From positions 285,454 to 349,453 of the forward strand of contig NZ_JBLWVH010000001.1 of the NCBI RefSeq assembly GCF_048268525.1: a DNA stretch of 64,000 nt. The letters run 5' to 3'. The stretch's first letter is position 1. Each line of letters begins with the position of its first letter. Origin of the DNA: Maricaulis sp048268525. Lineage in GTDB: Bacteria; Pseudomonadota; Alphaproteobacteria; Caulobacterales; Maricaulaceae. A model generated the notes under the pieces. The model did no database searches and was not told where the DNA came from. It worked only from the letters and a program-made list of their open reading frames with translations. The translations under genes were made by a program, and so were the position numbers. Positions 9,971 through 21,071 of the stretch are shown piece after piece.

Positions 9971-11176
9971 CTAGGCAGCGCTGACCGCGTGGACTACCGG
10001 GTGCGGGATGGGAGAATGGATGCGTCGACGCGTATCGTCAGGGCGGCCTTCGCTGTCCGGTGAGACGCGGGTCACGCTGGCGGTGAAGTCTGAAAACAGC
10101 ATGACCGCTTCGCGGGCATGCAGGAATCCCTTGGTGTTCTGTTTGGCCCAATAGGACCAATAGCCCGGTATATGGCTGACCACCGACAGGTCACTCCCGA
10201 CGTCGTAGAACAAAGTCGGTGCCTTCAACAGGAAGTTGCGGAACCCGTTGACATCTTCGCCACGGCAAAAGCGGCCGAAGACGGTTTCATACTCATCCAT
10301 TATCGATGTCAGGCTTCTCCACCTGTGTCGTGTCTCGTCAATGATGGTTCGGCGCATGCGTTGCAGTTCAAGACTTTCCGGTTCCGAGGCGCCGACAATC
10401 GACACGGCCTTGAGTTGGGCGATGAAGGTTTTCAGGGCGTCCAGGGCTTCGCTCATGCACCAGCGGTAGTAGAGCACACCCTTCCAGCCGAAAATGCCGG
10501 ACTTGAATTCCATTTCGGTCATGTCGAGGGATTTGCGCAGCGCCTGCATCCGTCCGTCGAGATCGCCTGACAGGAGTTGGCGGGTGAAGCGCATGGCCCG
10601 CTCGTCATCGCGCCCGCCGTTTTCCTCACCAAAAGCGAGGGCGATGACCGACACGATCTGCTTGGCGACCGAGGACTCCATCCGGTCGACTTCGGCATCG
10701 GTAATGTTGAAGTAGCAATCGTCGATCGGGCGGACATGGTCGCGGAACCGCTCGGCGATCAGGAAGGGGTCGAAGGAGGGCAGGGCGGCCAGTTCACGCA
10801 GACGGATCAGGTCGAGATCGAGCAGGTGTGGCTCGTCGGTACGCTCGAACAGGGTCCGCATCTTTGAAGCAAAGCCCAGTTCCTCGACAAAGACGGCGTG
10901 TCCGCCCAGGGCGAGGTCATCATGGGCGAGCGGAACCAGGACCTTGGTGACGACAGGCTGGCTCGACATCACATAGGGCCGTTCATGGGCGCGAACGGTG
11001 TGTTTGACCACGAAACAGCGGTTCAGGCGGGAGTGCTGGAAGAAGGGGTTGTCGGCATGGGCGTCAAATTCGCCATAGCGCTTGGCAATCGAGTGCAGGT
11101 CGAGAATGCGCGAGGTTGCCCCACCCTTGATGATGTTGCGCAGGTCGGAACGGACGGTCTCGCGAACTCGTGTCAT
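9971..11176 (-). CDS. Unknown conserved protein, upstream member of a tandem pair
   Basis: A 401-aa soluble protein, clearly homologous to the next gene downstream. It has GGATSRILDL near residue 17, FQHSRLN then VVKHTVRAHER, LPSFDPFLIAERF, GIFGWKGVLYYRW, DETRHRWRSL, and FLLKAPTLFYDVGSDLS followed by an aromatic YWSYW block. Its C-terminal tail of about 30 residues has no counterpart in the paralogue. The ATG at 11176 has a strong AAGGAG 6 nt upstream, better than the ATG 15 bp earlier. No known domain recognised; function open. It likely starts the two-gene operon, with the promoter somewhere between 11177 and 11281. Confidence 0.8.
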   Translation of the reverse strand: MTRVRETVRSDLRNIIKGGATSRILDLHSIAKRYGEFDAHADNPFFQHSRLNRCFVVKHTVRAHERPYVMSSQPVVTKVLVPLAHDDLALGGHAVFVEELGFASKMRTLFERTDEPHLLDLDLIRLRELAALPSFDPFLIAERFRDHVRPIDDCYFNITDAEVDRMESSVAKQIVSVIALAFGEENGGRDDERAMRFTRQLLSGDLDGRMQALRKSLDMTEMEFKSGIFGWKGVLYYRWCMSEALDALKTFIAQLKAVSIVGASEPESLELQRMRRTIIDETRHRWRSLTSIMDEYETVFGRFCRGEDVNGFRNFLLKAPTLFYDVGSDLSVVSHIPGYWSYWAKQNTKGFLHAREAVMLFSDFTASVTRVSPDSEGRPDDTRRRIHSPIPHPVVHAVSAA

Positions 11177-11238
11177 CAGCCTCTCCTTCAATGAGGTCAG
11201 GCTAGGACAGCGGTTTTAAGGAGAGGTCTGTCGCAGCA

Positions 11239-11272
11239 CCGGCATTCGACTTTCAATTGAGTCGAATGCCGG
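11239..11272. terminator. Perfect 13-bp inverted repeat between two minus-strand genes
   Basis: Arms at 11239-11251 and 11260-11272 are exact complements around an 8-nt loop that contains CAATTG. The hairpin sits 9 bp downstream of the stop of the small membrane protein gene and about 60 bp upstream of the unknown-pair operon. There is no T-run on either side, so it could be a Rho-dependent terminator, a processing hairpin or an operator. Confidence 0.5.
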
Positions 11273-11281
11273 ATGACGCGG

Positions 11282-11740
11282 TTAATCCGCCGCCGGCTTG
11301 AGACTGGCGAACAGCAGGCCGGCGAGCACGCCGCCCAGCGCCAGGGTCAGAAGGCCAGACAGCTCGCGACTGGCAGCGACCGGCGTGATCGTCGATCCGA
11401 GCAGGTGTTGATAGACCAGTGTGATGCTCGTGATCATGACGATCACGGCCAGCCCACCGGCCAGGCCGAAGCCGAACAGGCGCCAGTTCGGGCCAAGCCA
11501 GCGAGACACCCACCCGGCCACCGGAAAGGCGATCGCAAAGCCGATCAGGTTCAGGACCAGCAGCGTCGGGGCGAAGCCTTGCAAGTCGCGCAGGCTGGCA
11601 TCGGTCCGCACATCCAGGGGTATCTCCGCACCAATCCGGGCGAGGGCCTGCAGGTCGACATGGGTATTGGCCAGGCTGACCAGAACCGTCCCGACGAGGA
11701 CCGCGAGGAGGTAGATCGCTACTGTTCGCACTGTCGTCAT
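11282..11740 (-). CDS. Small multi-pass membrane protein, unknown function
   Basis: 152 aa with four likely transmembrane helices, near residues 7-24, 57-78, 86-107 and 127-145. A hydrophilic stretch lies between helices 1 and 2. I do not recognise a family. The ATG at 11740 has GAGG 8 nt upstream. It is divergent from the sugar dehydrogenase gene starting 80 bp away and is followed by a strong hairpin, so it may be transcribed alone. Confidence 0.65.
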   Translation of the reverse strand: MTTVRTVAIYLLAVLVGTVLVSLANTHVDLQALARIGAEIPLDVRTDASLRDLQGFAPTLLVLNLIGFAIAFPVAGWVSRWLGPNWRLFGFGLAGGLAVIVMITSITLVYQHLLGSTITPVAASRELSGLLTLALGGVLAGLLFASLKPAAD

Positions 11741-11820
11741 CCCGAAGGCCTCGCTGGTACTCTACAGGGTGGCCGCGAGCCTATAGGGTGGCGGAGACAA
11801 CGACAATTCGGGAGTGAATG

Positions 11821-12930
11821 ATGCGGGTGATCTCGGTTCTGGCTTTGGCGTGTTTGCTCCTTTCGGCTCCGGTATCGGCGCAGACGCTCGAAACGCGGGT
11901 CACAGGCCTGGAATACCCGTGGAGCCTGGCCTTCCTGCCGGACGGCCGGATGCTGGTGACCGAAAAACCGGGGCGTCTCAGGATCATTGATGAGACCGGC
12001 CTGGTCGAAACGCCTGTCAGCGGCGTGCCGGAGGTCTTCTATTCCGGCCAGGGCGGATTGCTGGATGTGGCGTTGTCGCTCGACTTCGAGACGGACGGCC
12101 TGGTCTATCTCAGCTGGAGCGGCGGCCGGGCGGGTGACAACACGCTATACCTCGGTCGCGGGCGGCTTGAGGGCGACGCGCTTGTCGAGTTTGACGTTCT
12201 TTTCGAGGCCATGCCGCATCGTCGGACCGACGTCCATTATGGCGGTCGGATCGCCATGCTCCCGGCCTTGGTCGGCCAGCCGCCCAGCCTTGTCATCGGC
12301 ATTGGTGACGGTTTCGACTATCGCGAAGAGGCGCAGAATCCGGAGACGCATTTTGGAACATTTGTCCGCCTTCTCCTCGATGGGCAGCCGGCCCAACAGG
12401 TCATCGAAGGCTCAGCGCCCGGCGTAATTTCCCTCGGTCATCGAAACCCTCAGGCGGTCGTGTACGACGCTGAAAACCATGTCGCGTGGAGTCATGAGCA
12501 CGGCCCCCGTGGTGGCGATGAGATCAATGAGCTTTCATCTTCGGCCAATTACGGCTGGCCGATCACCAGTCATGGCATCGACTATACCGGCGCCCTGGTG
12601 ACACCGTTCGAGACCTATGACGGCATGACCGAGCCCGTTCATGTCTGGGTGCCTTCGATCGCGCCGTCCGGGATGGCGCTCTATCGCGGCGGGATGTTTC
12701 CCGACTGGGACGGAGACCTGTTGGTCGCAGCCCTCATTCCCGGCGATGCCGATACTCCCTCGGGCCATGTCCGACGGGTTGATCTGGAAGATGGCCAGGT
12801 CGTCGGCGAGGAGGTCCTGTTCGGAGAGGTCGGGGCCCGTATCCGCGATGTCCGGGTCGGGCCGGATGGTGCGGTCTGGTTGCTGACCGACGAGGCCGAG
12901 GGGCGGCTGATCCGGGTCAGTCGCGACTGA
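11821..12930 (+). CDS. PQQ-dependent aldose sugar dehydrogenase, secreted
   Basis: 369 aa with a cleavable signal peptide ending near APVSAQ (residues 18-20). The mature part is a soluble quinoprotein glucose-dehydrogenase-type beta-propeller (YliI/Asd-like). Typical motifs are present: PWSLAFLPDGRMLVTEK, GQGGLLDVAL, GHRNPQ, and HEHGPRGGDEIN, which belongs to the PQQ/calcium site. It should oxidise aldose sugars in the periplasm. Two ATGs are adjacent; the second (11821) has better spacing from GGGAG. The stop touches the stop of the convergent RND gene. No PQQ biosynthesis genes are in the window. Confidence 0.87.
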   Translation: MRVISVLALACLLLSAPVSAQTLETRVTGLEYPWSLAFLPDGRMLVTEKPGRLRIIDETGLVETPVSGVPEVFYSGQGGLLDVALSLDFETDGLVYLSWSGGRAGDNTLYLGRGRLEGDALVEFDVLFEAMPHRRTDVHYGGRIAMLPALVGQPPSLVIGIGDGFDYREEAQNPETHFGTFVRLLLDGQPAQQVIEGSAPGVISLGHRNPQAVVYDAENHVAWSHEHGPRGGDEINELSSSANYGWPITSHGIDYTGALVTPFETYDGMTEPVHVWVPSIAPSGMALYRGGMFPDWDGDLLVAALIPGDADTPSGHVRRVDLEDGQVVGEEVLFGEVGARIRDVRVGPDGAVWLLTDEAEGRLIRVSRD

Positions 12931-15900
12931 TCATTCGGCGGGCAGGGCATCGGCCTGTTTTGGGCGCCCGATCAGACGTCGCACCAGCCCGCCCAGTCGC
13001 GACGGTGCACCCAGCAGGACCGGTGTCAAAAGCAGGGTCAGCAGGGTCGAGAAGCCCAGCCCCCAGACCACCGCCGCCGACAATTGCACCCACCACTCGC
13101 TGGCCGGTCCGCCGATCGACAGGGTGCCGTGGGCGAAGTCGGCATTGAGCTGGAAGACCATCGGCAGCAGGCCGAAAATCGTGGTGATCGTGGTCAGCAT
13201 GACTGGTCGCAAGCGCTGGGCCGCCGTGCGGACAATCGCTTCGTCGACCGGCATGCCCAGCCCGCGCAGGCGCTGGAAGGTGTCGATCAGGACGATATTG
13301 TTGTTCACCACAATGCCGGCCAGCGTCACCACACCGGTGCCGAGGAACAGGATGGAGATGTAGGGGAAGGTCAGCATCACGCCCAGCAGGACGCCGACCA
13401 CCGACAGGACCACCGCCTGCAGGGTCAGCACGACATGCCAGAAATTATTGAACTGCCAGAGCAGGATCACCGCCATCATGAACAGCGAGGCGAGCATGGC
13501 GCTGCCGAAGAAGGCGCCGGCCTCGGCGTTTTCCTCGTCAGCGCCCAGATAATTGATTTCGACACTGCGCGGGATGGTGCCGTCAGCGACCCGCGCGTCG
13601 ATCCAGTCGCGCAACTCGGTCAGCAGCAGATTGCCGGCATATCCCTCATCGGCATTGGCGCGGACGATCAGGACGCGCTTGCCATCACGGCGGCTGATCG
13701 AGTCGACCCGCTGGCGGGCCTCGCGAGTCACGAAATTCGAGATCGGGACTGCGCCGGTGGAGGTGTTGACCCGCAGATCGTCGAGGCGGGAAATGTCGCG
13801 GTCGGCGGCCGGGAAGCGGACCCGGATGTCGACCTCTTCTTCGGCGTCGTCGGGCCGATAGCGACCGACCAGTGTACCGGTGGTCACCAGTTGTACGGCT
13901 GCGCCCAGCTGGGTGACATCGGCGCCATAGCGACCGGCTTCTTCGCGATCAACATCGAGACGCCATTCGACGCCGGGCAGGGGCAGGGTGTCGTCAATGT
14001 CGGTGACGCCGTCCATCTGGTCGATGAAGCCACGCACCAGACGGGTCGCGGCTTCCAGTGCCATGGCGTCATCCGAGCGCAATTCGACCTGGATGTCCTT
14101 GCCGACGGGCGGGCCCTGCTGGAAGGGCCGGACCTCGATGATGACGCCGGGAATACCGATCATGGCCTCGCGGATCTCACGCTCGATGAGGCGGCCATTG
14201 GGGCGCTGCCCGAAGGGTTCGAACTCGACGAAGATGCGCGCCACCGTGTCCGCCGGAGCGGCGCCAACGCCGTCGAACGGTGAACGGCCGGGCGGTGTGC
14301 CGGCGACGGTGTAATAGCCCTTGATGCCCTCAATGCCCTGCAACCGGGTTTCCGCTTCCAGCGCCAATTCGTATTGTTCGGCCGGTGACATGTTGCCGCG
14401 TGCGCGGACGAAGACGTAGAGCTGTTCCGGTTCGGCATCGAGAAAGAACTCGGTGCGCATGTTCGAGGCGGTGGCACCGAAGCTGAACACCACGCCGACC
14501 ACGATGATGAGCGCTCCCAGCGATACCATGGCCGGTCGCTTCACGAGGCGGGCGATGGTCCGCGCATAGATACCTGTCAGACCCGGCAGGTCGGTCGGAT
14601 CGCTGTCCTCCTGGGCGTTGAGGTGGGCGACCGCACTGCCGGTGTCGACGACGCCGCCCTTGCGACCGAAGACCGAACCCAGGGTCGGCAGGAAGATCAA
14701 CGCCATCACCAGCGCCGAGGTCAGCACGAAAATCAGGGTCAGCGGCAGGAAGGCCATGTACTGGCCGGGGATGGAGTTCCAGAACAGGAAAGGCACGAAG
14801 GCCGCCAGCGTGGTCCCGGTCGAGGAGACGATCGGCCAGAACATCCGCTTGCCGGCGCTGGCATAGGCCTGTTTGCGGGTCTCGCCCTCCGCCAGTTTCC
14901 GGTCGGCATATTCGACCACCACGATGGCACCATCGACCAAGAGGCCGACCGCGAGAACCATGGCGAACATGACCATGAAGTTGACGGTCAGCCCGTACAG
15001 GTCGAGCAGCAGGAAAGAGAACAGGAAGCTCGACGGGATGGCGATCCCGACCAGCAGGGCCGAGCGCAGGCCCAGCGCGGCCACCACGATGATCAACACC
15101 AGGATGATCGCCAGCATGATCGACGAGGTGAGGCTCTGCAGGCTGTCGCGGACATAGGTCGACAGGTCGAGCGAGAAGTCATGGCGGATGGTTTCGGGCC
15201 AGTTGGCCGCGGCCTCATTGGTCAGCGCGCGCACCGCCGCGGCGGTCTCCATGATGTTCTCGCCGGACCGACGGACCACCTGGAGCGTATAGGCCGGGGC
15301 GCCGTTATAGCGGGCGAAACTGTCGGCATCCTTGAAGGTCCGGCGCACGGTGGCGACATCCTGCAGGGTAACGACCGTATCGCCCGAGCGGGTCAGTGGC
15401 AGGTTCAGCGCGTCATCGGCTTCTTCGAACAGGCCGGGCACCTTGACCTGAAAGCGCGCTTCGCCGCTGTCGAGCGAGCCGGCGGCGATCAGCCGGTTGT
15501 TGGACTGAACGGCGTTGAACAGCTGGGCATAGGTGACGCCATAGGTTTCCAGCCGCGCCGGATCGATGACGATTTCCAGCACTTCCTCGCGCAGGCCCTG
15601 AATGTCGACCTGCAGGATCTGTGGCAGGGCTTCCAGCTCGTCTTCAAGGGCGCGAGCGGTACGGAACAGGGCCCGTTCGGGGGCTTCGCCATAGATCTGG
15701 ACGGCGATTGTCGGGGCCAGCGCCGAGTTGAATTCCTGGATCACCGGTTCGCGGACGTCCTCGGGGTATTCGCGCCGGGCCATGTCGACGGCTTCGCGCA
15801 CATCGAGCACGGACTGGTCGGCGTCAAAGGGGACGTCGAATTCTGCGACCAGCGTGCCGGCGCCGAGCGAGGCGGTGCCGTTGAGCTCTTCCAGCCCCTC

Positions 15901-16125
15901 GATCGCCCGCATCTCGGTTTCTGTCGGACGAACGATCAGGCGCTCGGCGTCTTCCGGGGAGATGCCGTCCAGCGGCACCACGACAATAACGAAGGGGAAG
16001 GGGATGTCCGGGTCGGCTTCGCGCGGCAGGGTCGCGAAGGCGATCAGGCCGGCGATCAGGGCGCAGACGAAAATGGCCAGGATCATCCGGGCCCGGCCGA
16101 TGGCAAAGTCGACGATGCCGGTCAA
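12931..16125 (-). CDS. RND-family efflux transporter, inner-membrane pump
   Basis: 1064 aa, with RND topology: TM1 near the N-terminus, two large periplasmic loops, and two blocks of helices. The conserved proton-relay Asp pattern is seen as LLVDGAIVVVEYADRK near residue 400. The start is a TTG at 16125 that overlaps the stop of the adaptor gene (TTGA) and has AGGGAG 7 nt upstream, so translation is probably coupled. With the adaptor it would form the inner part of a tripartite exporter; no outer-membrane factor gene is adjacent. It is closer to the generic AcrB/MdtBC-like group than to heavy-metal pumps. Substrate unknown. Confidence 0.9.
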   Translation of the reverse strand: MTGIVDFAIGRARMILAIFVCALIAGLIAFATLPREADPDIPFPFVIVVVPLDGISPEDAERLIVRPTETEMRAIEGLEELNGTASLGAGTLVAEFDVPFDADQSVLDVREAVDMARREYPEDVREPVIQEFNSALAPTIAVQIYGEAPERALFRTARALEDELEALPQILQVDIQGLREEVLEIVIDPARLETYGVTYAQLFNAVQSNNRLIAAGSLDSGEARFQVKVPGLFEEADDALNLPLTRSGDTVVTLQDVATVRRTFKDADSFARYNGAPAYTLQVVRRSGENIMETAAAVRALTNEAAANWPETIRHDFSLDLSTYVRDSLQSLTSSIMLAIILVLIIVVAALGLRSALLVGIAIPSSFLFSFLLLDLYGLTVNFMVMFAMVLAVGLLVDGAIVVVEYADRKLAEGETRKQAYASAGKRMFWPIVSSTGTTLAAFVPFLFWNSIPGQYMAFLPLTLIFVLTSALVMALIFLPTLGSVFGRKGGVVDTGSAVAHLNAQEDSDPTDLPGLTGIYARTIARLVKRPAMVSLGALIIVVGVVFSFGATASNMRTEFFLDAEPEQLYVFVRARGNMSPAEQYELALEAETRLQGIEGIKGYYTVAGTPPGRSPFDGVGAAPADTVARIFVEFEPFGQRPNGRLIEREIREAMIGIPGVIIEVRPFQQGPPVGKDIQVELRSDDAMALEAATRLVRGFIDQMDGVTDIDDTLPLPGVEWRLDVDREEAGRYGADVTQLGAAVQLVTTGTLVGRYRPDDAEEEVDIRVRFPAADRDISRLDDLRVNTSTGAVPISNFVTREARQRVDSISRRDGKRVLIVRANADEGYAGNLLLTELRDWIDARVADGTIPRSVEINYLGADEENAEAGAFFGSAMLASLFMMAVILLWQFNNFWHVVLTLQAVVLSVVGVLLGVMLTFPYISILFLGTGVVTLAGIVVNNNIVLIDTFQRLRGLGMPVDEAIVRTAAQRLRPVMLTTITTIFGLLPMVFQLNADFAHGTLSIGGPASEWWVQLSAAVVWGLGFSTLLTLLLTPVLLGAPSRLGGLVRRLIGRPKQADALPAE

Positions 16126-17195
16126 CGGCTCGCTCCCTCCGGGCGGACATCGACCTGGGTACCATCAGAAACAAAGTCCTGCCCAAGCACGATCACTTCC
16201 GCCGTTTCCGGCAGGCCGCTGATCCAGACCTGCTCGCCATCATCGCTCAAGAGCTGGATCGGCAGGAAGCGGACCGTGTCGCCATCCTCGATGATGCGCA
16301 CACCCAGATCGCCATTCGAATCGAGGGCGAGAATGGAAGCCGGGACGCGGTGCGCGGGCTCCGGCGGCAGGTTGAGGCGAATCTCCGCGGTCAGGCCCGA
16401 GCGGATCAGGCCATCGGGATTGGGAACTTCCAGTTCGACGCGGAAGGTGCGGGTGGCCGGATTGGCACGGCGCTCGACAAAGCGGATGCTGCCATCAACG
16501 CGCTCGCCGCTCAGAAGGCGGGCCTCGCCGGGCATGCCCGGCTGCAGGGCACTGACATCGCGTTCGGCGACCTCGGCAACGATCAGGATGGGGTCGAGCT
16601 GCAGCACTGTGCCACACGGGTCGCCCGTGCGCAGGAAGTCGCCGATCTCGGCGTCACGTCCATCAAAATACCCGTCGAAGGGTACCCGCAGATCGATATT
16701 GGCCAGCTCTTCGCGGGCGGCGCGCAATTGCGCCCGGGCACCGTCCCGGGCCGCCTCCAGGGCGGCGACGCTGTTGGCCGATCTGTGGCCGCGGGCCTGG
16801 AGTTCGGTGGCAGCTTCAAATTCCAGCTGGCGCGCGCGCAGGTCGGCTTCGGCCTGATCGACCGCGGCGGCGCGGGCATCGACCTCAAGCCGGCAGATGA
16901 CATCTCCGGTGGAAACCGGCGAGCCTTCCAGAACCGGCGCTTCGACCACGCGGCCACCGGTTTCGGCTCTCACGGTAACGGCGCGGATCGCCTCGGTCCG
17001 GCCGCGCAGACGCAGTTCGGCGGGACGCGGAGAGGCGGTGACGGTTCGGGTAACGACTTCAAACAGCGGATGTTCGGGGCCTTGCGTGCCCGGCTGTATG
17101 CCGGCATCGCTGCGAAACACGGTGCCGAGGGTGAAGAGAAGCACGACCGCGACGAAGATGCCGGCCGCAGACAGGTATGACGTATTCAACTTCAT
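16122..17195 (-). CDS. RND efflux periplasmic adaptor (membrane fusion protein)
   Basis: 357 aa with one N-terminal anchor helix (residues about 8-26). A barrel-sandwich/lipoyl-like half-motif follows (AETGGRVVEAPVLEGSPV) and then a coiled-coil hairpin rich in Ala, Glu and Arg near residues 95-160. The second lipoyl half and beta-barrel come next. The ATG at 17195 is preferred over an upstream TTG because the hydrophobic anchor starts directly after it. It is first in the operon with the RND pump. Confidence 0.87.
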   Translation of the reverse strand: MKLNTSYLSAAGIFVAVVLLFTLGTVFRSDAGIQPGTQGPEHPLFEVVTRTVTASPRPAELRLRGRTEAIRAVTVRAETGGRVVEAPVLEGSPVSTGDVICRLEVDARAAAVDQAEADLRARQLEFEAATELQARGHRSANSVAALEAARDGARAQLRAAREELANIDLRVPFDGYFDGRDAEIGDFLRTGDPCGTVLQLDPILIVAEVAERDVSALQPGMPGEARLLSGERVDGSIRFVERRANPATRTFRVELEVPNPDGLIRSGLTAEIRLNLPPEPAHRVPASILALDSNGDLGVRIIEDGDTVRFLPIQLLSDDGEQVWISGLPETAEVIVLGQDFVSDGTQVDVRPEGASR

Positions 17196-17341
17196 GGCCA
17201 AACTGCTCTCGTCGGTCTGCAATCGACGTCACGCCAGCCCGGCGAACGCCGTTCATTCCCTCAGAGATACCCCCCATACCGTTTCGTGGCGAGAACAATC
17301 CGCGACCCATTTTGTCGCGCCCGTCCCGGTCTCATTTATTG

Positions 17342-18523
17342 TCAGGCGACCTGTCCGGCACACCAGCCGGACGACCAAGCCCATTGAAAGTTGTATCCGC
17401 CAAGCCAACCCGTCACGTCAACAACTTCTCCGATGAAATACAGCCCCGGCACCGCCCGCGCCTGCATGGTGCGGCTGTCCAGCCCGTCCGTGTCCACACC
17501 GCCGAGTGTGACCTCGGCTGTGCGGTATCCTTCCGACCCTGTCGGGGTGATCGGCCAGGCAGCCAGATGGTCGGCGAAAGCGCGCAGTTTCCTGTCCGAC
17601 TGGTCGGCCAGATTGCCGCTCATTCCGAACTCCTCGACCAGCATCGCGGCCAGTCGCTTGGGTAGGTGTTCGCCGAGGGCGGTCTGCACGGCCTGGCGGC
17701 CATTCGTCTGCCGCGCGGCGCGCAGAACTTCGAACACATCGAGATCGGGCCGGATATGGACATGGATCGTGTCGCCCTCTCGCCAGTAGGACGAGATCTG
17801 CAGGATAGCCGGTCCGGACAGGCCGCGATGGGTGAACAGCATGGCCTCGGCAAAGCGCGCCTTGCCGTGACAGGCGATCCCGTCGACCGCGACGCCGGCG
17901 AGTGGTTTGAAGCGGGTCAGCGTGTCCGGATCAAAGGTCAGCGGCACCAGGCCGGGCCGGGTCTCGACAAGGTCGAGACCGAACTGGCGGGCCACGTCAT
18001 AGCCAAAGCCCGTGGCGCCCATTTTCGGGATCGATTTGCCGCCCGAGGCGATGACCAGGGACTGGCAGCCCAGCGTCGATCCGTCAGACAGGGTGAGGCG
18101 GAAACCGTCTCCCTCACGGGCGACGGCGGTGACCGACGTCGACAGGCGCAGCTCTCCGCCGGCGGATTTCAGGTCTGTGAGCAGGGCGCCAATGATGTCC
18201 TTGGCCGAGTGGTCGCAGAACAGCTGGCCCAGCGTCTTCTCGTGCCAGGGGATGTTGTGGCCATTGATCCAGTCGACGAAGTCCCACTGGGTGTAGCGCT
18301 TCAGCGCCGACTTCGCGAAATGGCGGTTGCCGGACAGGAAATTCTCGGCCGTCGTATGCATGTTGGTGAAGTTGCAGCGTCCGCCGCCGGAGATGCGGAT
18401 CTTCTCGGCGGGTGCCTTGCTGTGCTCGATCAGCGTCACCGACCGCCCGCGCCTGCCCGCCTCGATGGCGCACATCAGCCCGGCCGCACCGGCCCCGATG
18501 ATGACGACATCACGCGGGTCCAT
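17342..18523 (-). CDS. NAD(P)/FAD-dependent oxidoreductase, HI0933/BaiN-like flavoprotein
   Basis: 393 aa. The N-terminal dinucleotide fold VVIIGAGAAGLMCAIEAGRRG is followed by the family hallmark ISGGGRCNFTN near residues 45-55. The C-terminal FAD-contact region is GLYFIGEVVDVTGWLGGYNFQWAW. YhiN/BaiN relatives are flavoproteins of uncertain physiological substrate. It lies 3 bp downstream of the hydrolase gene on the same strand and is probably co-transcribed. Confidence 0.88.
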   Translation of the reverse strand: MDPRDVVIIGAGAAGLMCAIEAGRRGRSVTLIEHSKAPAEKIRISGGGRCNFTNMHTTAENFLSGNRHFAKSALKRYTQWDFVDWINGHNIPWHEKTLGQLFCDHSAKDIIGALLTDLKSAGGELRLSTSVTAVAREGDGFRLTLSDGSTLGCQSLVIASGGKSIPKMGATGFGYDVARQFGLDLVETRPGLVPLTFDPDTLTRFKPLAGVAVDGIACHGKARFAEAMLFTHRGLSGPAILQISSYWREGDTIHVHIRPDLDVFEVLRAARQTNGRQAVQTALGEHLPKRLAAMLVEEFGMSGNLADQSDRKLRAFADHLAAWPITPTGSEGYRTAEVTLGGVDTDGLDSRTMQARAVPGLYFIGEVVDVTGWLGGYNFQWAWSSGWCAGQVA

Positions 18524-18526
18524 GGA

Positions 18527-19465
18527 TCAGCCGGTAACCCGGTCGAGCCAGTCGGCGAACGCCTCGATCTGCGCGTCACGGCCGATCTCGTTCATCGTCT
18601 CGTGGCGGAAATCCTTGAGCACTTCCAGACGGATATCGGTGAGGCCGGCTTTCTTCAACCGCTTGGCCAGGGCTTCCATTGATTTGCCGCCTTCCGTCGC
18701 CGGGTCTTTCGAGCCAGCAATCAGATGCATCGGCAAGGCCTTGGGCAGGGCTGCGAGATGCGTGTCATCCTCGGCATAGGCGACGCCGTCGAGGAAGTCG
18801 CGCCACAGCGAGACCGTCGACGGCCATCCGCATTCCGGATCATTCACATAGGCGTCCACTTCAGCCGTGTCGCGTGACAGCCAGTCGGCATCGCTGCGGT
18901 CTTCCGGGAAACGCTTGTTCCAGGCCTTGAAGGTGAGATTGTCCAGCGTGTGGCTGGTCGCCAGTGCGCCGCCACCGAACAGGGCTTCAAAGAACAGGAC
19001 CAGGCGCATCACGCCCTTCAGGCCGCCCAGCGCCATGTTGCCGTTCCAGATCGCCGCCGCGGTGACGCTGTCCGGCGCCCGCAGGATATGGTTGAAGGCG
19101 ATGACCGAGCCCATCGAATGGCCAAAGATGACCAGCGGCAGACCGGGCCAGCGCGTGCGGGCCTCGGCGTGGACGGCGGCCACATCCTGCATCAACTTGG
19201 TCCAGCCATCCTTGTCGGCAAAGCGCCGCGGGCCGCCGTCGGCGGCTGTGGTCTGGCCGTGTCCGCGATGATCATGGGCAATGACATGATAGCCGCGACC
19301 GGCGAGCTGGTTGGCCATGCGGGCATAGCGCCCGGCGCGTTCGGCGAGACCGTGATTGATATGGACGATGCCGCGTGGCGAACCTTCCGCCTCATGCGTA
19401 TAGATCGCCAGATCGGCGCCGCTGGGGCTGGCCAACCGTTCCAGCGAGAAATCTGAGTCGCTCAT
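18527..19465 (-). CDS. Alpha/beta hydrolase, monoacylglycerol-lipase-like
   Basis: 312 aa. Oxyanion motif HINHGLAERAGRY is near residue 36. The nucleophile elbow is GHSMGS near residue 115, the acid Asp lies in GSKDPATEGG, and the catalytic His is in DFRHETMNE. These belong to the hydrolase_4/PldB-like lysophospholipase group. The start at 19465 has GGGAGG 5 nt upstream. It is divergent from glpK, so a link between lipid-derived glycerol and glycerol phosphorylation is plausible but inferred. Confidence 0.85.
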   Translation of the reverse strand: MSDSDFSLERLASPSGADLAIYTHEAEGSPRGIVHINHGLAERAGRYARMANQLAGRGYHVIAHDHRGHGQTTAADGGPRRFADKDGWTKLMQDVAAVHAEARTRWPGLPLVIFGHSMGSVIAFNHILRAPDSVTAAAIWNGNMALGGLKGVMRLVLFFEALFGGGALATSHTLDNLTFKAWNKRFPEDRSDADWLSRDTAEVDAYVNDPECGWPSTVSLWRDFLDGVAYAEDDTHLAALPKALPMHLIAGSKDPATEGGKSMEALAKRLKKAGLTDIRLEVLKDFRHETMNEIGRDAQIEAFADWLDRVTG

Positions 19466-19570
19466 GCATCCTCCCGTTTGCCAGTGAGCCTAGCGTGTTT
19501 TCACCGGCGCCGTCAGGGCTATAGTCACACCGACGCTCCGGCGACGGGCGGTTTTCGGGGAGGGATGGCA

Positions 19571-21067
<1,497 letters not shown>

Positions 21068-21071
21068 CCGT

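Noticed and set aside
14623..16857. A 744-residue open frame on the + strand over the RND pump
   Set aside because: Rich in His, Gln, Arg and Asp with no domain; it is the antisense of two well-supported genes.
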